NCBI GenBank assembly: GCA_015067825.1
Contig: SVLQ01000002.1
Span: 1 to 64,000 of the forward strand
Reading direction: 5' to 3'
Source: Oscillospiraceae bacterium
GTDB lineage: Bacteria > Bacillota > Clostridia > Oscillospirales > QAMX01
DNA: 64,000 bases
The notes beneath the pieces are model-generated. The model was not told the origin of the DNA and did no database searches. It worked only from the letters and a program-made list of their open reading frames with translations. Below, one piece after another: positions 16,821-24,992 of the stretch. Numbering within the stretch: position 1 is the stretch's first letter; each line of letters begins with the position of its first letter. The translations under genes were made by a program, and so were the position numbers.

Positions 16821-18158
16821 ATGCATACAGTAACAGTTGATTTTTCCAAGCCCACGGGTATTGTCAAGCCGATGCACGCGGTCAACAACGGCCCGGTCTA
16901 CAAATTTGCCGCCGACCAGCGCATCACCAACATCGACCATTTCCGTGCCGCCGGGATCCCCTACGCCCGCACGCACGACGCGTCCTTTTATGCGACCTAC
17001 GGCGGCGAGCACACGGTTGACGTCAACATGATCTTCCCGAATTTTGACGCCGATCCCGAAGATCCGGCCTCCTACGATTTCTGTCTGACCGACGAATACC
17101 TGCGCGTGATCGAGTTTGCCGGCGTTAAGACCTTTTACCGCCTTGGTTCAAAAATCGAACATTGGCCCAAAAAGTATAACACGCTGCCGCCCAAGGATTT
17201 CAAAAAATGGGCGGTCATCTGCGAGCATATCATCCGCCACTACACCGAAGGCTGGGCCGACGGCTTCCAAATGGATATCGCATACTGGGAGATCTGGAAC
17301 GAACCCGACCTCGACGGCGACGATTCGCCCCACAAACGCTGCTGGGGCGGTACGAAAGCACAGTTTTTTGAATTCTACGACATAGCCGCCCGCCACTTAA
17401 AAGCCTGCTTCCCGCACCTGAAGATCGGCGGACCGGCGATTGCGGGGAATCTCGGCTGGGCGGAAGAGTTCCTCGCCCAGCTCAAAGCCCCGCTCGATTT
17501 CTTCTCGTGGCACATCTACGCAAACGAACCGATTCAGATCGCCGAAAGAACGCGCGCCGTGCGCGCATTGCTCGATCGCTACGGTTTTACCGAAACCGAG
17601 AGCATTCTGAACGAGTGGAACTACGTTTGCGGTTGGACAGGTGACCGTTGGTACAATACGCTGGTTGCGGAAAAATCGCTGAAAGGTGCGGCGTTTATTG
17701 CCGCGACCATGTGTGCCGAACAGTATGAACCGCTCGACATCCTGATGTACTACGATGCTCGTCCCTGCGCCATGAACGGCATGTTCAACACCGACCGTCC
17801 CTGCGAATGCCTGAAGGGCTACTATCCGTTCCGGATGTTCAACGCGCTTTACAAGCTCGATTCCGCCGTGGCGGTGGAAACCGCCGACCAGCTCTACGCA
17901 GCAGCGGCAAAAAGCGAAAGCCGCGCTGCCGTAATGCTTGCCCATTTCTCCGACGACGATGCACCCCCTGCCAAAACCGTAAAGCTCGATCTCTCCGGCT
18001 TTTCCGCACCAAACGGCGTAAAGATCTCCTATTCGCTGCTCGATGCGACCCACGACGCCGACCTCGTGCGCGAAGAGATCTTTACCGGCGAGAGCTTTTC
18101 GGCAATTTTAGAATTGCCGCTGTTCGGCGTTTCCCTCGTCGAGCTGGAGGCGCTGTGA
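16821..18158 (+). CDS. GH39-like glycosidase
   Basis: 445 residues. A TIM barrel with acid/base Glu in YWEIWNEPDLDG (near 156-167) and nucleophile Glu in SILNEWNYVCG (near 257-267), the layout of GH39 (beta-xylosidase and alpha-L-iduronidase family); the last 100 residues form a beta domain. HIYANEP fits the same clan. The gene follows the URO-D-like gene by 26 bases and has AGGAGGTAA upstream. No signal peptide. Xylosidase activity is plausible but the exact sugar is not shown. Confidence 0.85.
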   Translation: MHTVTVDFSKPTGIVKPMHAVNNGPVYKFAADQRITNIDHFRAAGIPYARTHDASFYATYGGEHTVDVNMIFPNFDADPEDPASYDFCLTDEYLRVIEFAGVKTFYRLGSKIEHWPKKYNTLPPKDFKKWAVICEHIIRHYTEGWADGFQMDIAYWEIWNEPDLDGDDSPHKRCWGGTKAQFFEFYDIAARHLKACFPHLKIGGPAIAGNLGWAEEFLAQLKAPLDFFSWHIYANEPIQIAERTRAVRALLDRYGFTETESILNEWNYVCGWTGDRWYNTLVAEKSLKGAAFIAATMCAEQYEPLDILMYYDARPCAMNGMFNTDRPCECLKGYYPFRMFNALYKLDSAVAVETADQLYAAAAKSESRAAVMLAHFSDDDAPPAKTVKLDLSGFSAPNGVKISYSLLDATHDADLVREEIFTGESFSAILELPLFGVSLVELEAL

Positions 18159-18168
18159 TCCCAAAACG

Positions 18169-18206
18169 AAAAAACGGTTCTCTGCACTTGGCAGAGAACC
18201 GTTTTT
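18169..18206. terminator. Bidirectional terminator
   Basis: AAAAACGGTTCTCTGC, loop acttg, GCAGAGAACCGTTTTT, between the convergent GH39 and second URO-D-like genes. Confidence 0.93.
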
Positions 18207-18214
18207 ATTGTATT

Positions 18215-19444
18215 CTATGCGTCGCCGTAATAGCGGTCGAGCACCTCAGCCACCGTCTGCGCCCAGACGATCAGATTTTGCGGGCGGTGGGAGACGTTGC
18301 TGATATCTTTGAGGACGAATTCGCACGGGCAGCCGTAGCGGATGCAGAGCTTCACCGTATCCTCGGTCTCCTTGCGCACGACCTCCGGGTCGGTCGCGTG
18401 GGCGACGAGGGCGGGATTGGGCTTGCGGGAGTAGACGTAGCTGCCGCCGATGTGTTCGGCCATGACTGCTTCGTTCGCCCACGGCGAAACGCCGAGCTTG
18501 CGCAGGTTGCCGATCTTGGAAACCACGTCGAAACGCGTATCCAGCGGTTCGCAGCAGCCGTAGTAGGTATAGGCAAAGCGTTCGGCAAGAGGTTTGATGT
18601 AGTTGATCTCGAATTCCTCGAACATTTCCGGCGAGACCGAAGTGAAGGTTTGGGCTGTACCGCGGAACCACGTAGCCTTCCAGCCGTCTTCTGCCAACCC
18701 CGAGATCATCCCCGGCGTGCAGTGCAGGTTGGTCGGGTTGGGATCGACATGGGCGTTCTGCTCGACGAAATCGAGGTAGCTCTGCGCGTCGGCGACGAGC
18801 GTTTGCATGATGCGGTGGGTGTATTCGGGGCGGTCGTAGAGATCGAGGAGCATCGGCGTCATACCGCGCAGGCGGCCGATCTTATCCCAAACGGGAAAGC
18901 CGAAATAGTCCTCACCGCAGAGCTTCACCGGCATCGCATCGCCGAAGAGATCGGTGTAAAAACTCATATTCTCTTCGTCGATATCGGGCCGAAGCGTATG
19001 GACCGGCGTTTTGTGCAGGCGGTCGAGCGCTTCTTCGTCGGCGAGCACGTCGTGGAAGGCATGGGAGTAGATGTTGTTCTGCTTGTCCTCGTGGATCACG
19101 GTCTCCTGCGGATTCAGGCCGTTATCGGTCGACTCGATTTTTCTGCGCACGCGCCAGAACGGGTCAAAGAGCGTATCGGCGCGGAAATATTTGCGGCGGT
19201 AGAGGGAACGGCGCAGCTGCGTTTCGACGTTGCGGGCGCGTGCATCTTCGCAGCGTAGCGTCAGCTCGCCGTCGATGTCCATCTGATACCAAGGGATCTC
19301 ATCGATCAAAACGGGCGGCCGCACAAGCTGCAGATCGTTTGTCGCACGCATCCGGCGGTTCATCTTCTGCTGTTCTTCGGAGCAGGCGAGTTCCATATAA
19401 TGTTTGGCCAATTCTTGGACGATCTCTTTGTCGCGCAGAGTCAT
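18215..19444 (-). CDS. URO-D-like protein, second type
   Basis: 409 residues, distantly related to the uroporphyrinogen-decarboxylase/methyltransferase fold. FAYTYYGCCEPLDTRF (near 290) stands where MtaA-type proteins have His-x-Cys; SVSPEMFEEFEINYIKPLAE and LGVSPWANEAVMAE are recognisable family segments. It differs strongly from the URO-D-like protein at 15733-16794. Last gene of a three-gene operon after PHP (20 bases apart). Proteins of this type are common beside glycosidases in gut Clostridia, but I know of no proven activity. Confidence 0.7.
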   Translation of the reverse strand: MTLRDKEIVQELAKHYMELACSEEQQKMNRRMRATNDLQLVRPPVLIDEIPWYQMDIDGELTLRCEDARARNVETQLRRSLYRRKYFRADTLFDPFWRVRRKIESTDNGLNPQETVIHEDKQNNIYSHAFHDVLADEEALDRLHKTPVHTLRPDIDEENMSFYTDLFGDAMPVKLCGEDYFGFPVWDKIGRLRGMTPMLLDLYDRPEYTHRIMQTLVADAQSYLDFVEQNAHVDPNPTNLHCTPGMISGLAEDGWKATWFRGTAQTFTSVSPEMFEEFEINYIKPLAERFAYTYYGCCEPLDTRFDVVSKIGNLRKLGVSPWANEAVMAEHIGGSYVYSRKPNPALVAHATDPEVVRKETEDTVKLCIRYGCPCEFVLKDISNVSHRPQNLIVWAQTVAEVLDRYYGDA

Positions 19445-19464
19445 ACCGACGCCTCCTTTATCGC

Positions 19465-20175
19465 TTACGCTTTCGCTTCGCAGTTTTCGCCGTTGATATA
19501 CAGGCCGTGGTCACCGCGCTTGAGCGCGGCCACGAGCTCTTTTTCGTTTTTAATGCGGTACGGGAGCGTGATGCCCGCCTTGGCGATATTGTTGGAAATA
19601 ACGCGATGGGTGTCGCTGCCGGCGGTCAGAATGCCGCCGCGCTTGCGGGCAACTTCAATGACGCGTTCATTTTCGATCGGCTTGTTGCCGGCGTTGTAGA
19701 GCTCCAGCCCATCGACGACCGATTCGGGCAACACTCTCGTCGGGTCGTCGGGGTATTTGCGGAACGGATGCGCCTGGATCAGGATGCCGCCGTAGGCGTG
19801 GACACGATCCGAAAATTCTTGCCAGCTAAGTTCGGGGATATCGGGGTTGGCGAGCAGGAAATCGAGGTCGATCCCGTAGCAAAGCGCCTCTTCCTTGTTG
19901 CCGCATTCGTGCTCGATCCCAAAAATAACGTCAAAATCCATCGTGTCGCCCACGGCTTTGGCGGCGAGATAGGCGTCGTAGTAGCAGTGCATCCGCGCCT
20001 CCCAGGTAATGCCCTCATCTTCACGCACACAGGTACTGCCGAGCACAAAATGATCGGTCAGGACCATGCCGGCATAGCCCGCGTCGCGGTAGACTTTGAT
20101 ATATTCGGTAGAGGCGCTGCGCGCGCAGTTGCTGCACTGCACACAGTGCAGGTGAGTTTCGTAACGGTAGAGCAT
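19465..20175 (-). CDS. PHP-domain metal-dependent phosphoesterase
   Basis: 236 residues. Metal-binding motifs of the PHP family are visible in order: YETHLHC (first His pair), VLTDHF, FGIEHE, ILIQAHPFRKY and TAGSDTHRV. PHP proteins hydrolyse phosphate monoesters or nucleotides, sometimes histidinol phosphate. The length is like YciV/TrpH-type phosphatases. The chosen ATG has AAGGGG nine bases upstream, and lies 22 bases after the phosphatase gene stop. Confidence 0.85.
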   Translation of the reverse strand: MLYRYETHLHCVQCSNCARSASTEYIKVYRDAGYAGMVLTDHFVLGSTCVREDEGITWEARMHCYYDAYLAAKAVGDTMDFDVIFGIEHECGNKEEALCYGIDLDFLLANPDIPELSWQEFSDRVHAYGGILIQAHPFRKYPDDPTRVLPESVVDGLELYNAGNKPIENERVIEVARKRGGILTAGSDTHRVISNNIAKAGITLPYRIKNEKELVAALKRGDHGLYINGENCEAKA

Positions 20176-20197
20176 GGATATGATCCCCTTATCTGTT

Positions 20198-21223
20198 TTA
20201 TAATTCACCGGGCCGGGCTAACAGCAGGCGGCGGATACTTTTGATTTCGGCATCGGTCACGCCGATCTCGCGCAGGAACTTTTCGCTTAAGGTATTGGCA
20301 TCGTCGCCCGCTTCGCCGTAGGCTTGCAGCCGCTTCCAAAGCGCTTGAAAACGGTCGGAATTCGAGCTGCGGTCGCCGCAGACGGAGAGCGAGGTCAGCT
20401 CGTAGTCGAGGCAGAGATCCTCGTAGGAAACACCGAGCAGCGCACCGAGCAAAAATGCCACCGTGCCCGTGCGGTCGGCTCCGCCCCAGCAATGGAGGTA
20501 GACCGGATAGACCGATTCGTCGGCGAGCACGCCGAACACCTGTCGGCAGGACTCCACGCTGTCGAACACCCGGTCATCCGGCAAAAGCGGCAGCAGACGA
20601 AAATCCACATCGTTGCCGAGCGCCGAGGCTTCGATCTTGCCCACCGCTTCGGCGCGGAGGTCGAGATCGGTGCGGATCCCCAGTTCGTCGGCCAAAACCT
20701 TGCGGCCGGTGGGCTCGATTTGGTAGTGGAATTCCATTTCGCACCCGCGGTAGATCTTGCCGAAGCGGACCATCTGACCATCGGCGGTCTTCCAGCCGCC
20801 GAGATCGCGGATATTGCTCATGCCGTCGGCCTTGATCCAGCGCGGCAAAGCCGTCTCCGTGCAAAACGAGCGGACGTTTGACACGCCGGTTTCCGTCTGT
20901 ACCTGCCAGAAATAGGTTCGGCCGGGAATTAAGTTGTAGATCTCCGCAGAGCCACCGACCGCATCGTATGCACGGGCATTGGCAAGCGTCGGTGAATCGG
21001 ACAGCAAGACGCGCGCAGACGCCGGATCGTCCCAACGGAGCACGACGGGCGCACCAAAGGAGAGATCGCCGTTTTGTTTGGCATAGGTGTGGTAATCAAA
21101 GAAATCGCCGACTTTTTTGTTCCCGCCCGTTTCGAAAAAGGTCTTGTTGAGAGGCAGGATCAAACTGACGGTCTGCCCCTCGTCGGGTGCGAGCAAACGG
21201 ATGGGACGCGGTGTGGACGGCAA
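20198..21223 (-). CDS. Tyrosine-phosphatase-family protein
   Basis: 341 residues from a TTG start (21223), chosen because GGAGG lies eight bases upstream; no ATG has a ribosome site. Residues about 1-115 form a fibronectin-like beta domain (PTLANARAYDAVG, GRTYFWQVQTE). The rest is a Y_phosphatase3-type domain: MSNIRDLGGWKTADG, KIYRGCEM and the CX5R loop in HCWGGADRTG. The expected substrates are phosphotyrosine, phosphoinositides or sugar phosphates. First gene of the operon with PHP and URO-D-like genes. Confidence 0.82.
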   Translation of the reverse strand: MPSTPRPIRLLAPDEGQTVSLILPLNKTFFETGGNKKVGDFFDYHTYAKQNGDLSFGAPVVLRWDDPASARVLLSDSPTLANARAYDAVGGSAEIYNLIPGRTYFWQVQTETGVSNVRSFCTETALPRWIKADGMSNIRDLGGWKTADGQMVRFGKIYRGCEMEFHYQIEPTGRKVLADELGIRTDLDLRAEAVGKIEASALGNDVDFRLLPLLPDDRVFDSVESCRQVFGVLADESVYPVYLHCWGGADRTGTVAFLLGALLGVSYEDLCLDYELTSLSVCGDRSSNSDRFQALWKRLQAYGEAGDDANTLSEKFLREIGVTDAEIKSIRRLLLARPGEL

Positions 21224-21268
21224 GAAAATCACCTCCGGATCGGCGCAATATGCAGACTGGTTTCTTTT

Positions 21269-21297
21269 ATTATAGCACAGATCGTTCAAACAGTCAA
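21269..21297 (-). promoter_or_regulatory. Promoter of the phosphatase/PHP/URO-D-like operon
   Basis: Minus strand TTGACT (21292-21297), 17-base spacer, TATAAT (21269-21274). Confidence 0.8.
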
Positions 21298-21335
21298 AAG
21301 AAAACAAATATTCCTAAAAAAGTTACATTTTGGAC

Positions 21336-21364
21336 TTGACGAAGATGGGTTTTCATGATAGTAT
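21336..21364 (+). promoter_or_regulatory. Promoter of the lipoprotein gene
   Basis: TTGACG (21336-21341), 17-base spacer, TAGTAT (21359-21364). The transcript would carry about 70 untranslated bases. Confidence 0.6.
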
Positions 21365-21441
21365 AGTATCCGTTTGGATTCACCACAAAAAAACGGTTGA
21401 AATAATAGGTTTCGGCCGACTATAAACAAAGGAGTATTCTC

Positions 21442-22476
21442 ATGAAAAAAATCCTCTGCCTGCTGCTTGCGGTTCTGATGCTCGCTTCGTTTGCCGCCTG
21501 CGGCAGCAATAACGACCCCGAAACGACCACTGCGGCCACCACGACTGCGGCCACGACGACTGCCGCTACCACCACAGAGGCAACGACTACCGAGGCGACC
21601 ACTACCGCCACCACCGAAGCGACCACCACCACCGACGCCGACGTCACTGTTGAAAACCCGGCCATCTACTTCTCGATGACCATCGGCGACAACAACACCG
21701 GCGAATACGTTTCGCTGATTGCGATGGAAATGGATCCGGGCACGATCTCGATCGAATACGTCGGCGACGTCAAAAAAGTCGGCGACTTCGATCCCTCCGT
21801 CATGCACACGATCACCGCTGCCCTCAACGAAACCGGTCTTTGGGATCTGAACAACCGCAGCGAATATGAAGACGGCGCGGGCTTTGCCTCGATGTTCATC
21901 CAGTTCGCCGACGACAGCATGCTGATGGCCGACTTCTCCGGCGTTGTTCCCGAAGAATTCCTCAACGGCTATGAAGCGATGGACGCCGTGTTCGCCGCGC
22001 TGACCGCCGACCTCGACGTTTACGTTCCGCAGCCCGTTGTCATGGGCGAAGTCAACGAAACCGGTCTGACGGAAATGCTCGCGATCCTCAACGGCACGGG
22101 TATTGCCGCGCTCGACACCCTGACGATCGCCGATATCCCGCTCGATGAAACCTTCGCCTATACCGCCGGTCTCTCCGGCACCGAAGGCATCCTCCACGGC
22201 ACGACCTGCGCGCCGATGATGCTGGCGACGGCCTACTCGCTGGTCATCGTCGAAGTGGAAAACGCCGATGCGATCGCCGCCGTTCGCGCCGATTTCGCCG
22301 CCAACATGGATTGGGCGAAATGGGTCTGCGTTTCGGCAACCGACGCCGTGATCGCCCAGAAGGGCAACCTCGTCGTTTGCCTGATGAGCACGGACGATTG
22401 GTTCACGCGCACCGCCAGCGGCATCGAAAACGCCGGCTGGGAAGCGATCGAAACGATCCACAATCCGAACTTCTAA
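21442..22476 (+). CDS. Thr-rich-linker lipoprotein, unknown function
   Basis: 344 residues. A lipoprotein signal peptide (KKILCLLLAVLMLASFAACGS, lipid on the Cys near 20) is followed by a linker of ETTTAATTT-type repeats (about 27-65), then a globular domain (70-344) with no motif I recognise. The linker is encoded by short imperfect tandem repeats (21522-21630). The protein should be anchored outside the membrane. AAGGAG lies eight bases before the ATG. It is a single-gene unit with its own promoter and terminator. Confidence 0.85.
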   Translation: MKKILCLLLAVLMLASFAACGSNNDPETTTAATTTAATTTAATTTEATTTEATTTATTEATTTTDADVTVENPAIYFSMTIGDNNTGEYVSLIAMEMDPGTISIEYVGDVKKVGDFDPSVMHTITAALNETGLWDLNNRSEYEDGAGFASMFIQFADDSMLMADFSGVVPEEFLNGYEAMDAVFAALTADLDVYVPQPVVMGEVNETGLTEMLAILNGTGIAALDTLTIADIPLDETFAYTAGLSGTEGILHGTTCAPMMLATAYSLVIVEVENADAIAAVRADFAANMDWAKWVCVSATDAVIAQKGNLVVCLMSTDDWFTRTASGIENAGWEAIETIHNPNF

Positions 22477-22486
22477 ACATCCCGAT

Positions 22487-22527
22487 CAAAAAAACGGCTC
22501 TGTGAAAAGCACAGAGCCGTTTTTTTG
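22487..22527 (+). terminator. Terminator of the lipoprotein gene
   Basis: AAAAAACGGCTCTGTG, loop aaaag, CACAGAGCCGTTTTTTT. Confidence 0.93.
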
Positions 22528-22681
22528 CCTATTCCTGTCTGCTCTCTGCAGAAAAAGCGCTCAAAGCATTGCACATTGATACAACGGTTATGATCATTGA
22601 AATTTGTGCAACCCTGTTAGAGTTCCGTAAAAAAAGCGTTTTTATAGGTGAGGGCCCTAATTCACCAAAGGAGGCAGTACT

Positions 22682-23242
22682 TTGCATGACGAAGAGATCC
22701 TGATTTTGCTGGCTCGCCGCGACCAGCAAGCCGTTCAGGAAGCACAGAAAAAATACGGCGCCTATTGCATGAAGGTGGCCGGACGATTTCTCGCCAGCCA
22801 TGAGGACTGCGAGGAATGCATCAATGATGCCCTGATGGGCTTTTGGCATACCGATGCGGCGCGTCTGCAGGGCCGGTTGAAGCAATTTCTATCGGCATCC
22901 GTCCGCAATGCGGCGCTGGATCTTTGCCGCCGCAGCACCGCCCAAAAACGCTGCGGCGCGGAGACTGCGGTCGTGCTGGACGAGTTGGCCGAGTGTGTTT
23001 CGGCACCGGGAACACCGGAGGAAACCGTTATGGTGGAAGAACTGGGAACCGCGATCGACCGCTTTCTCGCCGCACAATCCCGCCGGGACAGAAGCGTGTT
23101 CCTTTGCCGGTATTATTTTGCCGAGACAACAAGCGAGATTGCAGCCCGGTATTCCCTTCGGGAGAGCAATGTGCTTGTGATCCTTTCGCGGATGCGGAAA
23201 AAACTGAAAAAATTTTTGAAACAGGAGGGTTATCTGATATGA
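22682..23242 (+). CDS. ECF-type sigma factor, second locus
   Basis: 186 residues from TTG 22682, seven bases after AAAGGAGG. Region 2 spans about 20-85 (GRFLASHEDCEECINDALMG, FLSASVRNAALDLCRR) and region 4 about 130-180 (RDRSVFLCRYYFAETTSEIA then LRESNVLVILSRMRKKL). The stop overlaps the next gene as ATGA. A small inverted repeat GGTGA-TCACC (22647-22666) ends just before the ribosome binding site. No clear promoter was found in the 150 bases after the upstream terminator. Confidence 0.9.
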   Translation: MHDEEILILLARRDQQAVQEAQKKYGAYCMKVAGRFLASHEDCEECINDALMGFWHTDAARLQGRLKQFLSASVRNAALDLCRRSTAQKRCGAETAVVLDELAECVSAPGTPEETVMVEELGTAIDRFLAAQSRRDRSVFLCRYYFAETTSEIAARYSLRESNVLVILSRMRKKLKKFLKQEGYLI

Positions 23243-24252
23243 CGTCGGAACAGCTTTGCCGGGCCTTGTCGGAGACCAGACCGGAATTTTTAGAGGAGTG
23301 TGAAATTACGATGGTAACCAGACCGAAAAAATTACACCGCGGATTGCTGATTGCGGCGGTGATTATGCTGCTGGGCTGCGTGTCGGCCATGGCGGTGGGC
23401 ATCTCACTGCGGCAGAGTGCGAGAAATGATATGGGGATCCAGCCGGAAAACCCCATCTCCGAATGGACGGAGTATGAAGCGACGGACGGGGAACGGGTGG
23501 ATCTGGTATCCTCCTTCTGCAGCGGCGGCCACGTCTTTGCGTATCTGGAGGTGGAAGATATCTCCGCCGAGGATGGTGCGGCGCTGGAGGCCGAAACGAT
23601 TTCCTGGAGCCTCGGCGACGTGTTCCCGCACATCAATAACTGCAGCTGGGTCGTCAGCCACGTAGACTACGATGCGGAAACCGAAACCGCATTGGTCAAA
23701 GCTCACATCTTTGGCGCGGTGGCGGAAAACGCCGAAGAGCTCACGCTCATACTGGCGCTGGAGCGATCGGCCGACCAAAAGGAATTTTTCAAACCTGTGA
23801 TCGTTCCGGTCACGGAATCGGATATCAAGACCGCAGACGTGGCGCTTTCCGTCGAAAATACCGATCTGGGGCTGACGGGCAGCGTGAAGCAGGTCGCTGT
23901 TTCGGCCGGTACCGTGGAGGTGACGCTGCAGATTCAGCCGGCGCGTGAGTGGCTGGCAGACAACGGCTACGAAGCCGATGATCCCTGTGGTCTCCATGAC
24001 TATTTCGGAAGCTGGTTTGAGGCCGCTGACGTCTATCTGCAGGATATCCGGATCGGTTTTGCCGATGGCAGCAGCATGGCGGTGGTGGATATTCCCACAC
24101 CGTTTGCCGGGAATTGGATCGTCGAAAACAGCGCGTTGGATCCGGTGGAAACCGAAGGCTGGCTGACGCTGCAGCACGTCTTCTCCCAAGCGCAGGATCT
24201 GTCTGCCGTGACCTCCGTCACCATCGGCGGAAGCAGCGTTGCGCTGAACTGA
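23239..24252 (+). CDS. Membrane-anchored putative anti-sigma factor, DUF4179-like
   Basis: 337 residues. Short N-terminal cytosolic part (1-32), one membrane segment (about 34-56, LLIAAVIMLLGCVSAMAVGI) and a large extracytoplasmic region with YLEVEDISAED and immunoglobulin-like beta segments, resembling DUF4179 anti-sigma proteins. ATGA overlap with the sigma gene supports coupling. It is not obviously related to the anti-sigma at 7866-8981. Function inferred from topology and position. Confidence 0.72.
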   Translation: MTSEQLCRALSETRPEFLEECEITMVTRPKKLHRGLLIAAVIMLLGCVSAMAVGISLRQSARNDMGIQPENPISEWTEYEATDGERVDLVSSFCSGGHVFAYLEVEDISAEDGAALEAETISWSLGDVFPHINNCSWVVSHVDYDAETETALVKAHIFGAVAENAEELTLILALERSADQKEFFKPVIVPVTESDIKTADVALSVENTDLGLTGSVKQVAVSAGTVEVTLQIQPAREWLADNGYEADDPCGLHDYFGSWFEAADVYLQDIRIGFADGSSMAVVDIPTPFAGNWIVENSALDPVETEGWLTLQHVFSQAQDLSAVTSVTIGGSSVALN

Positions 24253-24281
24253 AAACTTGGTTCTTTTGATCATTCAATGCG

Positions 24282-24318
24282 AAAAAAGCGTTCTTCCGTA
24301 AGGAAGAACGCTTTTTTA
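24282..24318. terminator. Bidirectional terminator
   Basis: AAAAAAGCGTTCTTCC, loop gtaa, GGAAGAACGCTTTTTT, between the convergent anti-sigma and transporter genes. Confidence 0.93.
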
Positions 24319-24324
24319 AAATCA

Positions 24325-24909
24325 TTACGAACGGGCGCGGATACGGAGCAGACGCACGATCACCGGACTCAGAACGAGGTTGAAAGCCAACTCGAAGAGG
24401 AAGTTGCCGCCGGCAAGGCCGAGAAACATATACTCGATCGCGCCGGAGAAGCCGGCATCCATGCCCCAGGACTGGATCGTCTCGAAGAAGAAGAGCACGC
24501 AGCCCAAGAGGAAGATGCCCGTGTTGACGATGGGACAGACGATCGCGGCGACTGCGACCGCGACGTAGCGGTTGAATTTTTCCAGCATCTTGTAGACGAG
24601 ACCGGCGATCAGGCCGCAGGCCGCACCTTTGACCAGAACGGTGATCACCGTGCCGGGAATGCTGATGGCCAAAAACGCGGCGGCATCGGTCAACAGAACG
24701 ACGAGGCCGAAAACGAAGCCCAGCCACGTGCTGACCTTCGGGCCGCAGGTGGCTGCGCCGATGACGATCGGCACCAAAACGAGCGAGATCGCAAAGGGGC
24801 CGAAGCGGATGAACTGGCCGAGGTACTGCAGGATGACGACGAGCGCGGTCAAAATCGCTCCGAGCACCATGGTCTCGGTCGCGCGCCGTCTGGGTTTGGG
24901 ATTGGACAT
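24325..24909 (-). CDS. ECF transporter S component, probably for pantothenate
   Basis: 194 residues, six hydrophobic segments (TETMVLGAILTALVVILQYL, ISLVLVPIVIGAATCGP, WLGFVFGLVVLL, GTVITVLVKGAACGLIAGLV and two more). The length and segments match substrate-binding S components of energy-coupling-factor vitamin transporters. The neighbour coaX on the same strand suggests pantothenate as substrate; that is inference. Its start has AGGAGG ten bases upstream. The shared energising module (EcfA/A'/T) is not in the window. Confidence 0.8.
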   Translation of the reverse strand: MSNPKPRRRATETMVLGAILTALVVILQYLGQFIRFGPFAISLVLVPIVIGAATCGPKVSTWLGFVFGLVVLLTDAAAFLAISIPGTVITVLVKGAACGLIAGLVYKMLEKFNRYVAVAVAAIVCPIVNTGIFLLGCVLFFFETIQSWGMDAGFSGAIEYMFLGLAGGNFLFELAFNLVLSPVIVRLLRIRARS

Positions 24910-24992
24910 GAAAATTTCCTCCTTGCTGTCGCCCGCGAGTGCGGTGCAACGCATGTTTTATTGCCGCGCCGCAAAACTTGCGGCGAAAACGG

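Noticed and set aside
17807..19258. 483-codon plus-strand frame across the GH39 end and the URO-D-like gene
   Set aside because: It runs through a terminator and antisense to a real gene; composition is that of a shadow.
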